64,000 nucleotides of DNA from Primulina eburnea. Lineage: Eukaryota; Streptophyta; Magnoliopsida; Lamiales; Gesneriaceae. The stretch spans positions 30,830,311 through 30,894,310 of the forward strand of contig NC_133105.1 in assembly GCF_022965805.1 (NCBI RefSeq), given 5' to 3'. Shown here piece after piece: positions 44,175-55,402 of the stretch. Made by a program: the position numbers and the translations under genes. Positions within the stretch are counted from its first letter, which is position 1. Each line of letters begins with the position of its first letter. The notes beneath the pieces are model-generated. The model did not search any database. It was not told where the DNA came from and saw nothing but the letters and a program-made list of their open reading frames with translations.

Positions 44175-45077
44175 CAAGCTCTTGGTACGAAGTTACATCT
44201 TAGTACCGCATATCATCCACAGACTGACGGACAGTCAGAGCGTACGATACAGACATTGGAAGATATGCTGAGAGCTGTAGTACTTGATTTTAGCACTGGA
44301 TGGCAAGATGCATTGCCTCTTTGTGAATTTTCGTACAACAATAGCTATCAAACGAGTATTGAGATGGCACCATTTGAAGCGTTGTATGGGAAGAAATGCA
44401 GATCCCCTCTTTATTGGGATGATATCTCTGAAGTTCCTGAGACTGGACCTGACATGATCAGAGTTATGACTGGAAAAGTGAAACTTATTCAAAAGAAAAT
44501 GAAGGCAGCTCAGGACAGACAAGCCAAATATGCCAACCTTCGACGACGACCGTTGGTATTTGAGGCAGGAGACCGAGTATTCCTGAAGATTTCTCCTTTC
44601 AGAGGTGTTGTCAGATTTGGCAAGAAAGGGAAATTGTCTCCGAGATATGTAGGTCCTTATGAGATTCTAGAAAAGATAGGAGATCGTGCCTATCGACTCG
44701 CCTTGCCGCCTTCATTATCAGGAATACATGATGTTTTTCATGTATCAATGCTGCGGAAGTATCTCCCCGATGATTCTCACGTGATTCAACCAGACGAGAC
44801 TGAGCTGGATGAGACATTGAGTTATGTCGAGAAGCCGATCCGGATTATTGATCGGAAAGAAAAAGCTCAGAACGAAAATGATTCCCCTTGTGAAAGTTCA
44901 ATGGACTCGTCATGATGTTGAAGAAGCCACTTGGGAGACGGAATCAGATATGAGACAGGAATTCCCAGCATTGTTTACTTGATGTAAATTCCTTATACAG
45001 TTTTGTATATACTCCCGTTTGATATGATTGATTGCTTGTGATTTCGAGGACGAAATCGTATCTTAGGGGGGCAGGAT
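44175..45077 (+). pseudogene. pol: G2 copy 2: integrase end, broken chromodomain, polypurine tract
   Basis: Open part 44256-44915 (219 codons), with one residue different from copy 1 (IRVMT against IRDMT; G1 has Asp). Same frameshift before the chromodomain tail. Stem-loop at 45040-45057 and purine tract TTAGGGGGGCAGGAT before LTR 3. Confidence 0.85.
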
Positions 45078-46932
45078 TGTAATGCCCGGAAATTTAATCC
45101 GAGTAATCTGTAATTATGGATTTATAATTTGATAGGATTACGAAAGGATTAATCGGGACACGAAATAAGAGTACACATGACTTGGGTAAGTTTCGGACAG
45201 AACTGTTGGCGCCCGAGCGGTAAAAAATGACCGCCCGAGCGCCATTGTGCAACAAGAGTATGCTCCGGGCAGAGGAGGTGGCGCCCGGGCGGTAGTTTAT
45301 GACCGCCCGAGCGCCAACGCAGATGTATGCGGACAGAATCCTTCGCGCTCGGGCGGTAGATTTTAACCGCCCGAGCGCGAGACGTGTAATATGAGAATTA
45401 AGCCACTTGGCTTGAGGCATGCGCGAGGTGTATATATATATATATATATACATGCAAGACATTTCCTCAGAAATCAGAATCGAGAGAAGAGGGTCGAGGA
45501 AAGTTGTGGAAAATCGTTACGCCTTTTCTGAGAAATCTGTCCGTCTGATTTTGAATCCGACTTCGGTACCGAGTTCCTAGCGACGTAGGCTACACTTTGA
45601 CGTAAGTTTTGCTACGTTTTGACATGCTTTGAAATTATGCTATTGTCAGAATTGAATGGAATTCATATATGATGTTCTTGACATATTAGACATCGTAGAA
45701 TCGAAGTCAGATTAAGAAACAGACTGATTATAGAATTGTTATGAATTTTCTGGAGTATATTGATTTATACTGGACAGATTTGAATTATGACGGGATTACG
45801 GATTGTATTGGATATGAGTTATAGATTGTAACTGTTATCTGTTGAATTGGTATTGACGGGGATATTGAAATTGTACCGTTATACCGTTGATTTGAATTAA
45901 ATCCAGATTCATCAGATTGTTATTGAGTTGAACGGTATATTGACATGAGATTATTGATATTGTCATTGCCGGACAGGCTGTGAGTTCAGGACTTCGACTG
46001 CGCCAGAAACCAACGAAAGAAAGGTATAAGTCAATGTGGTATTGGGAGATGGACTTGAGTCGGTTTGGACTTGAGTTTCCCTAAATCACATACTTTACTT
46101 TATTGCATTGATATTTGCATTGAATTGATGATATACTTGTTCTCTTGATTTAGATGACAGGTATTAGACGAGTTATCTTGTGACAGAAGTGCCGGATAGT
46201 GGTGGTATCGCCACGGCACATTGCACGATGTCTCAAGATAGGATTTAGTGATTGAGTTACAGTCCATGACGGATAGGTCAGGACACCGGATGTTTGGTTA
46301 TATCGAGTAATAGGAAATGGGAATTCGTCTATTACGGAATTCGATATAGGAATACCAGGATATTGGTTATATCGAGTAATAGGAATACGGTTCCTTCTAT
46401 TACGGAATTCGATATAGGAATACCACATCTGGAAACCGGGATCCCTAGACTAGGATTGAGTCTAGTCTGAATTATGAGTTATGTCGACAGATTGATATTG
46501 ATTATGTTTCAGATTTTGATACATATATCTGTTACCTGATTACATGCTTTATATTGTTTTATATGATTGCATGTTTCATTGATTTATACTGGGATTATAT
46601 TCTCACCGGTATATCCGGCTGTTGTCTTGTCTGTATGTGTACTTGACAACAGGTGGGACAGGATCAGGGTCCAGGAGATGAGGAGAGATCGTGATTAGAG
46701 TGGAGGCTCCGGACTTGGATTGTAGATAGGGTTGGACACTTGACATTAGTTGTTTAAACCTTAGTTGAATGTATGTTTGTAGTACAGGACTTGTACTTTT
46801 ATATACTGAGTTGTATATTAGTTTGATTTCACTACGTTCCGCATAAAAAAAAATAAAATTTAGACCCTGTTTATAATTGATTAATTAGTCTCAATGATGA
46901 TTAAGAACTTGATTAGCGTCCGGGTCTCCACA
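45078..46932 (+). repeat. G2 LTR 3 (1855 bp)
   Basis: TGTAATGCCC to GGTCTCCACA (one C to T change in the usual GGTCCCCACA end), followed by the target duplication CTCTT. Hairpins at 45208-45243, 45280-45315 and 45344-45379. Confidence 0.9.
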
Positions 46933-47930
46933 CTCTTTGTATTCCCTTTTTAAATACAATTGAGACATACAATGTCTCCAATATATATACAATTGAATCA
47001 ATACATAGTTATGAAGCCAATGAAGGGAATAACACATTAAAATCTTTGAAACACAATACATATACTATCATGTGAGCACAAGGGATGAAATTCCACTTAC
47101 AAACCACAATAACACCTTGAATCTAACTCTTGGTACACCACCTACAACAATAATCCATAAATAATACCAACATCAACTCAATATCCAAGAATCCAAGTCA
47201 AATAATCCATAAATCCATAAACACAACAAACCTACAATATCTCTTCTCCAAAAACCAAGAAATAAATCTACCAAAAGCTTACCTAAGCTTCCTAGAGCAA
47301 CCAAGAACTTCGATCTCAACTCGAAACTCCAACTAAATCCAAGAATCAAAGATGAGAAGTGAAGAAAATGGAGGAAGACCCTTGTTTTCTAAGAGAGAAA
47401 CGAGAATGGAGGAGAAAAGAAAGGTAAAAAGTGAAGTCAACCATCCAAAAAGGTACTAAATATCTCGCCCATAACTCTACTGTTCATCACCGCGGGTGCG
47501 CTCCAACAAGCACCGCGGGTGCGCTGAGCTCACGGCACTCCACCAAAAATCAAAACTCGATGACCGCGGGTGCGGTCCTGCAATTACCGCGGGTGCGGTC
47601 TACACCGCGGGTGCGGTACTAACATCACCGCGAGTGCGGTGAATCCACGGTGAAACCCACAAATTCCAACAATTACGACCGCGGGTGCGGTCCTTACAAT
47701 GAGTGCGGGTGCGGTGCTGCCACGGCCAAGACACAATCTAAGGCAACTAAAATCGAACCAAAACACTGAAACGAATAACCAACAACAACTAACACCTCAA
47801 GACAATAATAACCAACAATACTATGGCCCATAATCACAACTCTAATCACACAACAAAACTTAGACTAAATCAATAAATCTATAACATACGAAAACTTAAA
47901 CCGTACCGTACACCGGGCTCGGCTATTACA
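46933..47930 (-). repeat. G3 3' LTR, part 2
   Basis: Continues the G3 LTR after G2, ending GGGCTCGGCTATTACA next to the G3 polypurine tract. It matches 63027-64000 of the right LTR. It contains the eight-unit ACCGCGGGTGCGGT array at 47489-47715. Confidence 0.9.
47489..47715 (-). repeat. G3 U3 array of eight ACCGCGGGTGCGGT units
   Basis: 14 bp units at 47489, 47512, 47563, 47586, 47604, 47627, 47678 and 47702, each a short palindrome (ACCGC/GCGGT around GGGT); the first two end GCGCT. Repeated in the right LTR at about 63577-63803. In element sense the array lies about 215-440 bp from the LTR start. Confidence 0.85.
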
Positions 47931-47970
47931 ATCTCCCCTCCTTAAGGGAATTTCGTCCTCGAAATTGACG
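47931..47970 (-). promoter_or_regulatory. G3 polypurine tract and stem-loop
   Basis: The - strand reads AATTTCG/CGAAATT stem (47949-47966) with AGGA loop, then CCTTAAGGAGGGGAGAT directly before the LTR start TGTAATAGCC. Confidence 0.75.
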
Positions 47971-49293
47971 TCACTGCACGAACAACTCAGGATACTTCTC
48001 TCTCATCTCATCCTCTGGTTCCCACGTAGCCTCTTCGATCAAATGGTTCCTCCAAAGGACTTTAACGATGCCGATCTCTTTGTTTCTCAATACTCTGACT
48101 CTGCGATCCAAAATCTGGACCGGAATCTCTTGGTAGGTCAAATTCGGCGTCAAGTCCAATGGCTCGTGGCGAAGAACATGGGAAGGATTCGCAATATACT
48201 TCCTGAGCATCGATACGTGAAAAACATTATGGACTCTGTCAAGATCTGGCGGTAGGGCTAACCTGTAGGCTCGATCACCAACTCTGTCCAATATCTCGAA
48301 TGGACCAATAAACCTCGGACTCAACTTACCCTTCTTGCCAAATCGCATCACACCCTTGAGAGGTGCTATCTTCAGGAACACGTGATCGCCCACCTCAAAC
48401 TGCAAAGGTCTACGACGAACATCTGCATAGCTCTTCTGTCTCGACTGCGCAGTCTTCATCCTCTCACGGATAACAGCAACAATATCAGCCGTCTGTTGGA
48501 CCAACTCTGGTCCCAACATCTTCCTCTCACCAACATCATCCCAATACAAGGGAGATCTACATTTCCTGCCATAAAGTGCTTCGTACGGTGCCATCCCAAT
48601 CGTCGCTTGGTAAATGTTATTGCAAGTGAACTCAACAAGAGGCAACTTAGAATCCCAGCTACCAGAATAATCGATAGTACAAGCTCTGAGCATATCCTCT
48701 AGAATCTGAATGACTCTCTCTGATTGACCATCACTCTGAGGGTGATAAGCTGTACTGAACGCTAACCGTGAACCCAAATCTCTGTGCAAACTCTTCCAAA
48801 ACTCTGAAGTAAATCTAGGGTCACGATCAGACACAATCGACACAGGGACACCGTGAAGTCTAACAATCTCTGCTATGTAATCCTCGGCATACTGATTCAT
48901 GGAATACGTCGTCTTGACTGGAAGAAAGTGCGCTGACTTGGTCAATCGATCGACAATAACCCAAATGGAATTGAAACCCTTCTGCGTCCTAGGAAGACCA
49001 GTCACGAAATCCATCGTAATATGCTCCCACTTCCACTGAGGAATCGGCAATAACAACAATGTCCCAGCAGGTCTCTGGTGCTCAATCTTCACCTGCTGAC
49101 AAGTTAGGCACTGAGAAATGAACATAGCAATATCTTTCTTCATACCTGGCCACCAGTAAAGTCGACGAAGATCCTGATACATTTTCGTGCTGCCTGGATG
49201 TATCGAATATGGCGCGGTATGAGCCTCTGTCAAGACGTCTCGCAGAATATCATCACCAACGGGAACACAAATACGGCCTCTGAAAGTCACCAA
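47971..49293 (-). pseudogene. pol: G3 integrase with chromodomain-like tail, uninterrupted
   Basis: 440 open codons, the longest intact pol part among the gypsy elements here. It has the HHCC finger (H25, H32, C62, C65), catalytic D95, D156, E192 (DX35E), a GPFEILDRVGDRAYRLALPP-type C-terminal segment and a final VLWRNHLIEEATWEPEDEMR chromodomain-like block. All catalytic residues are present. It is separated from RNase H by a stop near 49294-49305, so it would not be made as part of a full Pol. Confidence 0.85.
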
Positions 49294-49305
49294 ACCATCA
49301 CCATT

Positions 49306-49884
49306 CTACGCAAACTCTGAGTTACCTCTCTCCTCTGCTCTAGCTCTCAACTCTGTCAACTGAACATCAACAGTCTGCTCTCTACGGATCCTGTCCGTCA
49401 ATGTAGCCCGAATGACCAACGCTGAAAAGCGAGCAATGGTCCCCGGAACTACCAAAGAAATCTCCTCTCTCTGCAAATCCATCAACAATGGTCTCTGAAT
49501 CAAAGAACTCAAGGAAGAACTTGACTTACGACTCAACGCATCAGCCACAACATTCGCCTTCCCTGGGTGGTAACTGATAGTCACATCATAGTCTTTGACA
49601 AGCTCTAACCACCTCCTCTGTCGCATATCGAGCTCTTTCTGGGAAAATAGATACTTCAAACTCTTGTGTTCTGTGAAGATCTCACACTTTTCGCCATACA
49701 AATAATGTCTCCAAATCTTCAAGGCGAAAACCACAGCTGCCAGCTCCAAATCATGTGTCGGATAATTCTTCTCATAGTCTTTCAACTGGCGAGAAGCATA
49801 GGCTATATCCTTACCTCGCTGCATCAGCTGCACCAAGGCCTTTCTTCGACTCATCGGTATAGACAACAAAATCCTCTGAACCAC
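49306..49884 (-). pseudogene. pol: G3 RNase H and spacer
   Basis: 192 open codons. After about 28 residues in a shifted frame, the RNase H blocks [46 protein letters not shown] and [16 protein letters not shown] are in frame. Overlap with the next frame at 49811-49884 marks a frameshift at about 49800-49830. Confidence 0.75.
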
Positions 49885-50050
49885 AGGGCAATGAAAGAAC
49901 AGGAGCTGTCGTCAGTCTATCCTTCAACTCTTGAAATGCACTCTGGCAATCAATGGACCACTCGAACTTCACAGTCTTCCTCGTCAAATTGGTCAATGGC
50001 AAGGCAATCTTGGAGAAATCTGAAATAAAGCGACGATAAAAACCCGCCAC
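49811..50050 (-). pseudogene. pol: G3 RT thumb/connection fragment
   Basis: Begins [19 protein letters not shown], the conserved block after RT, followed by the start of RNase H ([14 protein letters not shown], with the D of YTDAS-type kept but Ala changed to Glu). It is joined by frameshifts on both sides. Confidence 0.75.
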
Positions 50051-51212
50051 ACCAAGGAAACCGTACCTCAGAAACAGTGGTAGGAATAGGCCACTTCTGA
50101 ACTGCCTCTATCTTCAACGGATCAACAACAATACCATCCTTTGAAACCACATGGCATAGAAAAGAAATCCGATCCAACCAAAATTCACACTTCTTCAACT
50201 TGGCTAACAGTCTCCTCTCTCTCAACAACTGAAGAACCACTCTAAGATGCTCTGCATGAAGCTCTCTGGTCTTGGAATAGATCAAGTTGTCGTCGATGAA
50301 GACAATGACAAAGCTATCCAAGAACGGCTTGAACACACGGTTCATCAGGTCCATGAAAACTGAAGGGGCATTGGTTAGACCAAAAGACATCACAAGAAAC
50401 TCATAGTGACCATACCTGGTCTGGAACGCTGTCTTAGGGATATCGGACTCCCTAACCTTCAATTGATAGTAGCCAGACCGAAGATCAATCTTCGAAAATA
50501 CAGTGGCACCCTGAAGTTGGTCAAATAGATCGTCAATCCGTGGCAACGGATACTTGTTCTTGATAGTCACTTTGTTGAGCTCCCTATAGTCGATACACAG
50601 CCGCAAAGACCCATCTTTCTTCTTGACAAACAGAACCGGAGCTCCCCAAGCCGAAGAACTCGGATGAATAAAACCCTTGTCCAAAAGATCCTGCAACTGC
50701 GTCTTCAACTCCTTCATCTCAGTAGGGGCCATTAGGTACGGAGCCTTAGAAATAGGAACCGTACCTGGAGCTAGATCAATCACAAACTCAACGTCTCTGT
50801 CCGGCGGCAAACCTGGCACATCATCCTCAAACACATCAGCAAACTCCCTCACAACATCGATATCATCAATATTCAACTTAATCCATCTATCCACATCCAC
50901 AATCGAAGCCAGAAACACAACACAAACTCTACACATCAACTTCTCAGCCTCAAGACAAGAAATAAAAGGAAGGACCAGCGAAGTACCTGCACTGGCGAGA
51001 ACTCCTCCCTTAATGCTATCATCTGCAAAGGTCACCGTCTTAGCAACGCAATCAATAACAGCACGATAGGTCGAAAGCCAATCCATGCCAAGAATAACAT
51101 CAAAGGCAACCATCGGGATAACAATCAAATCAGCAAAAACAACTCGCTCCTCAATACGAACAGGGCATGCATAAACAATAGACGTCGGGCACAACACGTC
51201 CCCCGAAGGCAA
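49950..51212 (-). pseudogene. pol: G3 protease end and reverse transcriptase
   Basis: Open for 420 codons. The C-terminal protease part ([18 protein letters not shown], residues 38-55) is followed by the [17 protein letters not shown] linker and full RT finger and palm: [34 protein letters not shown] and the active-site FIDD at 305-308. The residue after FIDD is Asn where Ile or Val is normal (FIDDNLIYS), and FLGH has become FLCH (351-354). After residue 384 the frame slips and the last 36 residues are nonsense relative to the family. Confidence 0.85.
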
Positions 51213-51224
51213 AACAACATTAAG

Positions 51225-51660
51225 CTAGAGGGGAAGAATATAAGGAACTATACCCAACGATCTCAAAAACAATTCAGACATAAAAGAATGAGTAGCACCA
51301 GTATCAATCAAAGTCGTAGCTACTCTGCCTGGAATTAAAATAGTGCTAGAGATCACAGATGAATCATGGTTAATACCTTCCATGGAAATCGAAAAGATAC
51401 GACCCTGCACCTTATCCTTGCTCGCTCCCCTCGGACAATCTCTGGCAATGTGGCCTGCCGTGCCACAACGATAACAAGAATGAGTGCCAAATCTGCACTC
51501 TCCTCTATGATGTCTGCTGCACTTAGGACACAGCGGCTTCTCGGGATCAACTGGAACTGACGGTGGTCTAGGACTCGGCTCTATCTTGCCCTTCCCTTTG
51601 AAACGATCCTTGCCTCGCTGATTCGGGCCCTGTCCTCTCTGAGCAATAGCTTGATGCCTC
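51225..51660 (-). pseudogene. gag-pol: G3 gag nucleocapsid and protease start
   Basis: Two short overlapping frames (51550-51353 and 51410-51225). The sense shows a CCHC-type knuckle region rich in Cys/His (about 51540-51420) followed by protease with LIDTGATHSFMS (catalytic Asp about 51310). Stops at 51224 and 51660 isolate it. Confidence 0.7.
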
Positions 51661-51662
51661 TC

Positions 51663-52374
51663 CTACCTCTCTCTGGCGATATCTTTCTCTTCTTGTTCGG
51701 CCAACAACGCCTTCGACACGATTTCTTTGAAATTCACGGCCTTGGACATGTTAATATCCCTCCGAATCTCTGCTCTAAGGCCTCGAATGAAGTGAGCGCC
51801 TTTGTCCTTGTCGTTTAAAGCAATATACGGAGCAAATAAACAACCCTCCTCGAACTTGAGAATGTACTCGTCAACGTTCATGCTCCCCTGTCGAAGCTCC
51901 AAGAACTCCGTAACCTTCCTCGCTCGAAGTGCGTCGGGGAAATACTTGTCGTAGAACAAATCAGTGAACTCTGACCACTTCAACACCAACCTTCGTGGCA
52001 TTCCACCAGATACGTGCATCCTTTTCCAACATGAATACTGCACAGCTGATCCTATCTTTATCTTCGTACTGGAGATGATCGAATATCGCCTCTAGAGCCT
52101 TGATCCACTCCACTGCAACTAAAGGATCAGTGCTACCTGCGAATTCCGGTGGATCCATTCTCTTGAAAGCAGAAAAGACGGCATCAGTGCCAACTGCCTG
52201 AGCTACTTGGCCTCTCACTTGGCCTCTACCCTGTCCTGTTCCTTGCAATCGAAGCAGCTGCTGAATCTGCTCGCTATGAACTTTGGCCTGCTCCTTAAGC
52301 AACTTGCCGAACTCGTCGACAACTCTAGAGGAAGAACTATCCTCACCCTCTACTGATTTCCGCTTAGGAGGCAT
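51663..52374 (-). pseudogene. gag: G3 gag, split by a frameshift
   Basis: The N-terminal part 52374-51961 begins MPPKRKSVEG and runs through a Gln-rich stretch into the Gag domain (MDPPEFAGSTDPLVAVEWIKALE, DARIWW). The C-terminal part 52043-51663 continues with FYDKYFPDALRARKVTEFLELRQGSMNVDEYILKFE. The frame changes near 51990-52000, between the WWNATK and WSEFTDLF blocks. Gag forms the particle shell. It is clearly diverged from the gag of G1, G2 and G4, confirming G3 as another family. Confidence 0.85.
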
Positions 52375-52507
52375 ACTCTACAATGTGCTCACAAAACACC
52401 AATCAATAGATAACAATGGATAGATGCAAAGAAAACATACCCGGACAGTCGAAAGTAGACGAAGTCATATGCATTGGTCCGAAGAACGGTGATCTGATAC
52501 AACTAAA
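52375..52507 (-). promoter_or_regulatory. G3 leader with degenerate primer site
   Basis: The - strand sequence next to the LTR reads TTTAGTTGTATCAGATCACC, resembling TGGTATCAGAGC at GTATCAGA but imperfect. Short leader without coding content. Confidence 0.6.
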
Positions 52508-52944
52508 TGTGACACCCTGACCCGTTACAATTAAAACTACAGCGGAATTTAAAATTTTCATACAACTGGAAGGAGTTTCAAAATACCTTTCCAAATATCA
52601 TCAAAAGTATTAACATGATCAACTAAATGATACATCAAAATACAAAACATCATTTTAATGATCATGTCCAAAAATATTGCTTGCAAAACAAACTACTTCC
52701 TTCCAATCTTGGTATGCATATGACTCCCATCCACAGTCAACGTCCTGGCCCGTCACTCTTATCTGCATCACATGAAAATAACTGAAATGGATATAAAACT
52801 CAGCAAGTGGAACTCTTACATAGCAATGAACATATCATACTCTGTAAAACATGGCTTTAAAACATAAATACCATCAACTCTGAAATAAATATCATAGCAA
52901 TAAGATGGTATTTCTCTTTACTCTCGTTGGATTGATATCAATAG
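52508..52944 (-). repeat. G3 5' LTR, part 1
   Basis: Matches 32955-33391 of the left LTR closely, starting TGTGACACCCTGACCC. It ends at GATATCAATAG, where copia element C1 begins. Confidence 0.9.
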
Positions 52945-55001
52945 CGGTTACGGTGGCCGGAAACGCAACGGAAGCACAAAAATTTCGATTTTAGCATATA
53001 AATTTCGGCCACCTCAAGATTTGTGTAGGAAATACAATAAAACACAAAAATGACATTCATAGTGTGTTTAGAAATGTACCTATCAATCTTAAAAGATTGA
53101 TGATGGCTCCAACTTAGTTGATATACAACTAAGCTCTTGATGGCAAGACAATCTACAAGCTTCACCTTGTTCTTGAATCTTTCTTTAAAATTAGGCCCAT
53201 CACTAGCAAACTAGAACCCCTTTTATTTTGCACTAGAAAAATAAAAGGATTTTTCAAGGAGAAGTATTTTTCTTCCTCAACACTTGAAGAGAAAAATTGA
53301 GAGAAAATTTTTGAGAGAATTATTATGAGAATTTCGGCCATTGTGTGCTAGAATGGGGGGAAGGGAGACTTGTCTTGGACTTGCAAAAAGTAGAGACAAA
53401 AGTAGCATGCCAAGCCTTGATAGTTGCAAAAGTTGTCTCCAACCCTTCACCTCCCATGCATGCATATTATATGGTTTATTATCAAAATAAAAACCATGGA
53501 CTAAATTTAATTATCTCAAACATATTTGGGACTAATTAAACATTACTTGAATTTACCCAAGTCCCACTAGTTAAATAATTAATTTAAATTGAGCTCTACA
53601 AGACTCAATATAATTTAATCAATTCAACACTTGAATTAATTTAATTATTTGAACTCTACTAGGTCCACTAGTGTTTAATTAATTCAACACTTGAATTAAT
53701 TTAATTTAGTCCATAATAATGTTTATGAAAATCACAATTTTCAAATACATTATTCACTTAGCCAAATTTTAATTTAGGAACACTTCCATAAATTAAAATT
53801 TACATTTCTCTCATAGAAGTCATACTTCTATTTTTTTTTATACACTTATAAACTCATTTATAAGTCGTTCAACATATTGAACTAATTTTACTTCTCAACG
53901 GGATCTAGAAAGCCAGCACTTGTGTGGCCCTCAATGGTTCATTGATACAACTAGCCGTGGGTTCACATCTCCATGTGATTCGGACTAAACATGTCCTTAT
54001 ATGAGCATACCCCAATTGCTCCATTCTTACTTATCAACTCCTTGATAACAAGAACGTCAGAACTCAAGTCTGATAGCACCCAACGAATCATGTTAAACGC
54101 CTAGCAACATCGCTTACATGATTCCCTAGGTATCAAATGATAGTGCCTGCAAGAACCATTCAATTATGGTTAGCGTACAGTACGGTCCCTTCAACTCATA
54201 TATCCCGACCGATTCGACAACCATTGGTTTATCGAGAGTTGTCAATGAATCGATACTATGTGTCATGTTGTAGTTGCATCGATGGTGTAATCTATGAAAC
54301 CCCTTTCATAATTACCACCATACTCTGATCAGAGATTTCAATCTACATACACATGAGAACACATAGGATATCCATACCCGAAGGTAAGCGGTGAATCCCC
54401 GACTACAATGCATCGACTCCTATATGTTTCGACAGAACACCCAACCTCGCCACCTGATGACCCCATGAGAGTCGGTAAACAAGCCAAAGTGTAATTCTAG
54501 CACATAGAGTCTCAATGTTGTCCCAGGTCATAAGGACTAATGGTGTACAACCATAAACTAGGACTATTCCACTTGATAAGTGAGAACCACTTGAAAAGTC
54601 CTTTTATGGAGGGTTGTTCAGTGCACTCTACAAGGAGCACCAATCTGCATGTTCGGACATCACAATGTCCGCTACCAATGAAACATGGTACTCACATCGC
54701 AGATACTAGTCTCTAACTCGAGCGGCCTATATTCTTCTTAGTGGCGGCTGAATCGACTAGGAACCGTTTAGAATATACAGTATTCCAAATATGAGTTTCA
54801 TGATACTCATCATATGAGCATCTCATATTCTTTCTACTATTTGTATATTCAAGGACTTTATCTATGCAACTAGCATGGGTATACAGATAAAGATGCGCCA
54901 ATATAATAAATTCAAATATTATTAAAATAAAGATCGTTTATACATAGAGTTTCATCGTGAACACTCGGCAACACTTGGCTCGATGGGCACCTACTCTAAC
55001 A
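52945..55001 (-). repeat. C1 3' LTR (2057 bp, outer end trimmed)
   Basis: Begins CGGTTACGGTGG, lacking the first 12 bases of the right LTR, and ends CTACTCTAACA. It contains a repeated AATTCAACACTTGAATTAAT unit (about 53620 and 53680). Otherwise close to the right LTR, with one 20 bp indel near 61590-61620. Confidence 0.9.
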
Positions 55002-55402
55002 ATCTCCCACTTGCACTAGAGCCAACTACCCATATACTTCAGACCCATTGATTCGCGATGCTTCTCGAATGATGGTCCTGGTAAAGGCTTAGTTAGTGGA
55101 TCAGCAACATTATCTGCGGAGTCGACTTTGTCAATCATGACATCTCCTCTTTCCACGATCTCTCTGAGGATGTGGTACTTTCTCAATACGTGTTTGGACT
55201 TCTGATGAGACCTCGGCTCCTTTGCTTGAGCAATCGCTCCCGTGTTGTCACAAAACACAGGGACAGGAGCAACTCCATTAGGAATGACGCCCAACTCTTG
55301 GACGAAATTCCTTATCCAAACTGCCTCCTTTGCTGCAGCTGATGCAGCAAAGTATTCTGCCTCAGTGGTGGAATCCGCTGTACTGTCTTGCTTGGAACTC
55401 TT
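55002..55402 (-). pseudogene. pol: C1 RNase H C-terminus
   Basis: Same reading frame as the RT part but behind an in-frame TGA (55403-55405) in place of a Trp codon. The open part 55294-55016 shows the CDNTGAIAQAKEPRSHQKSKH and VDSADNVADPLTKPLP blocks that end copia Pol. Upstream text TTEAEYFAASAAAKEAVW (about 55372-55319) is also in frame. Confidence 0.85.

Larger units (their letters stand above)
33572..46932 (+). mobile_element. G2: tandem LTR-internal-LTR-internal-LTR gypsy array
   Basis: Three LTRs (33572-35412, 39312-41178, 45078-46932) separate two almost identical internal regions (35413-39311 and 41179-45077). The whole array is bounded by a single 5 bp target duplication CTCTT (33567-33571 and 46933-46937). 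No duplication flanks the middle LTR. Both internal regions share the same internal pol deletion and the same TGA and TAG stops, so one defective element was duplicated, most simply by unequal exchange between LTRs. Closest relative in the window is G1. Confidence 0.95.

Noticed and set aside
47489..47715. CRISPR-like array of short palindromic repeats
   Set aside because: Units are 14 bp with irregular spacers, lie inside an LTR, and are duplicated with the other LTR; no cas genes and a plant context.
53277..53539. Short ORFs conserved between the two C1 LTRs (also 61101-61363, 54137-54328, 61979-62170)
   Set aside because: Conserved only because the LTRs are recent duplicates; no recognisable protein features.
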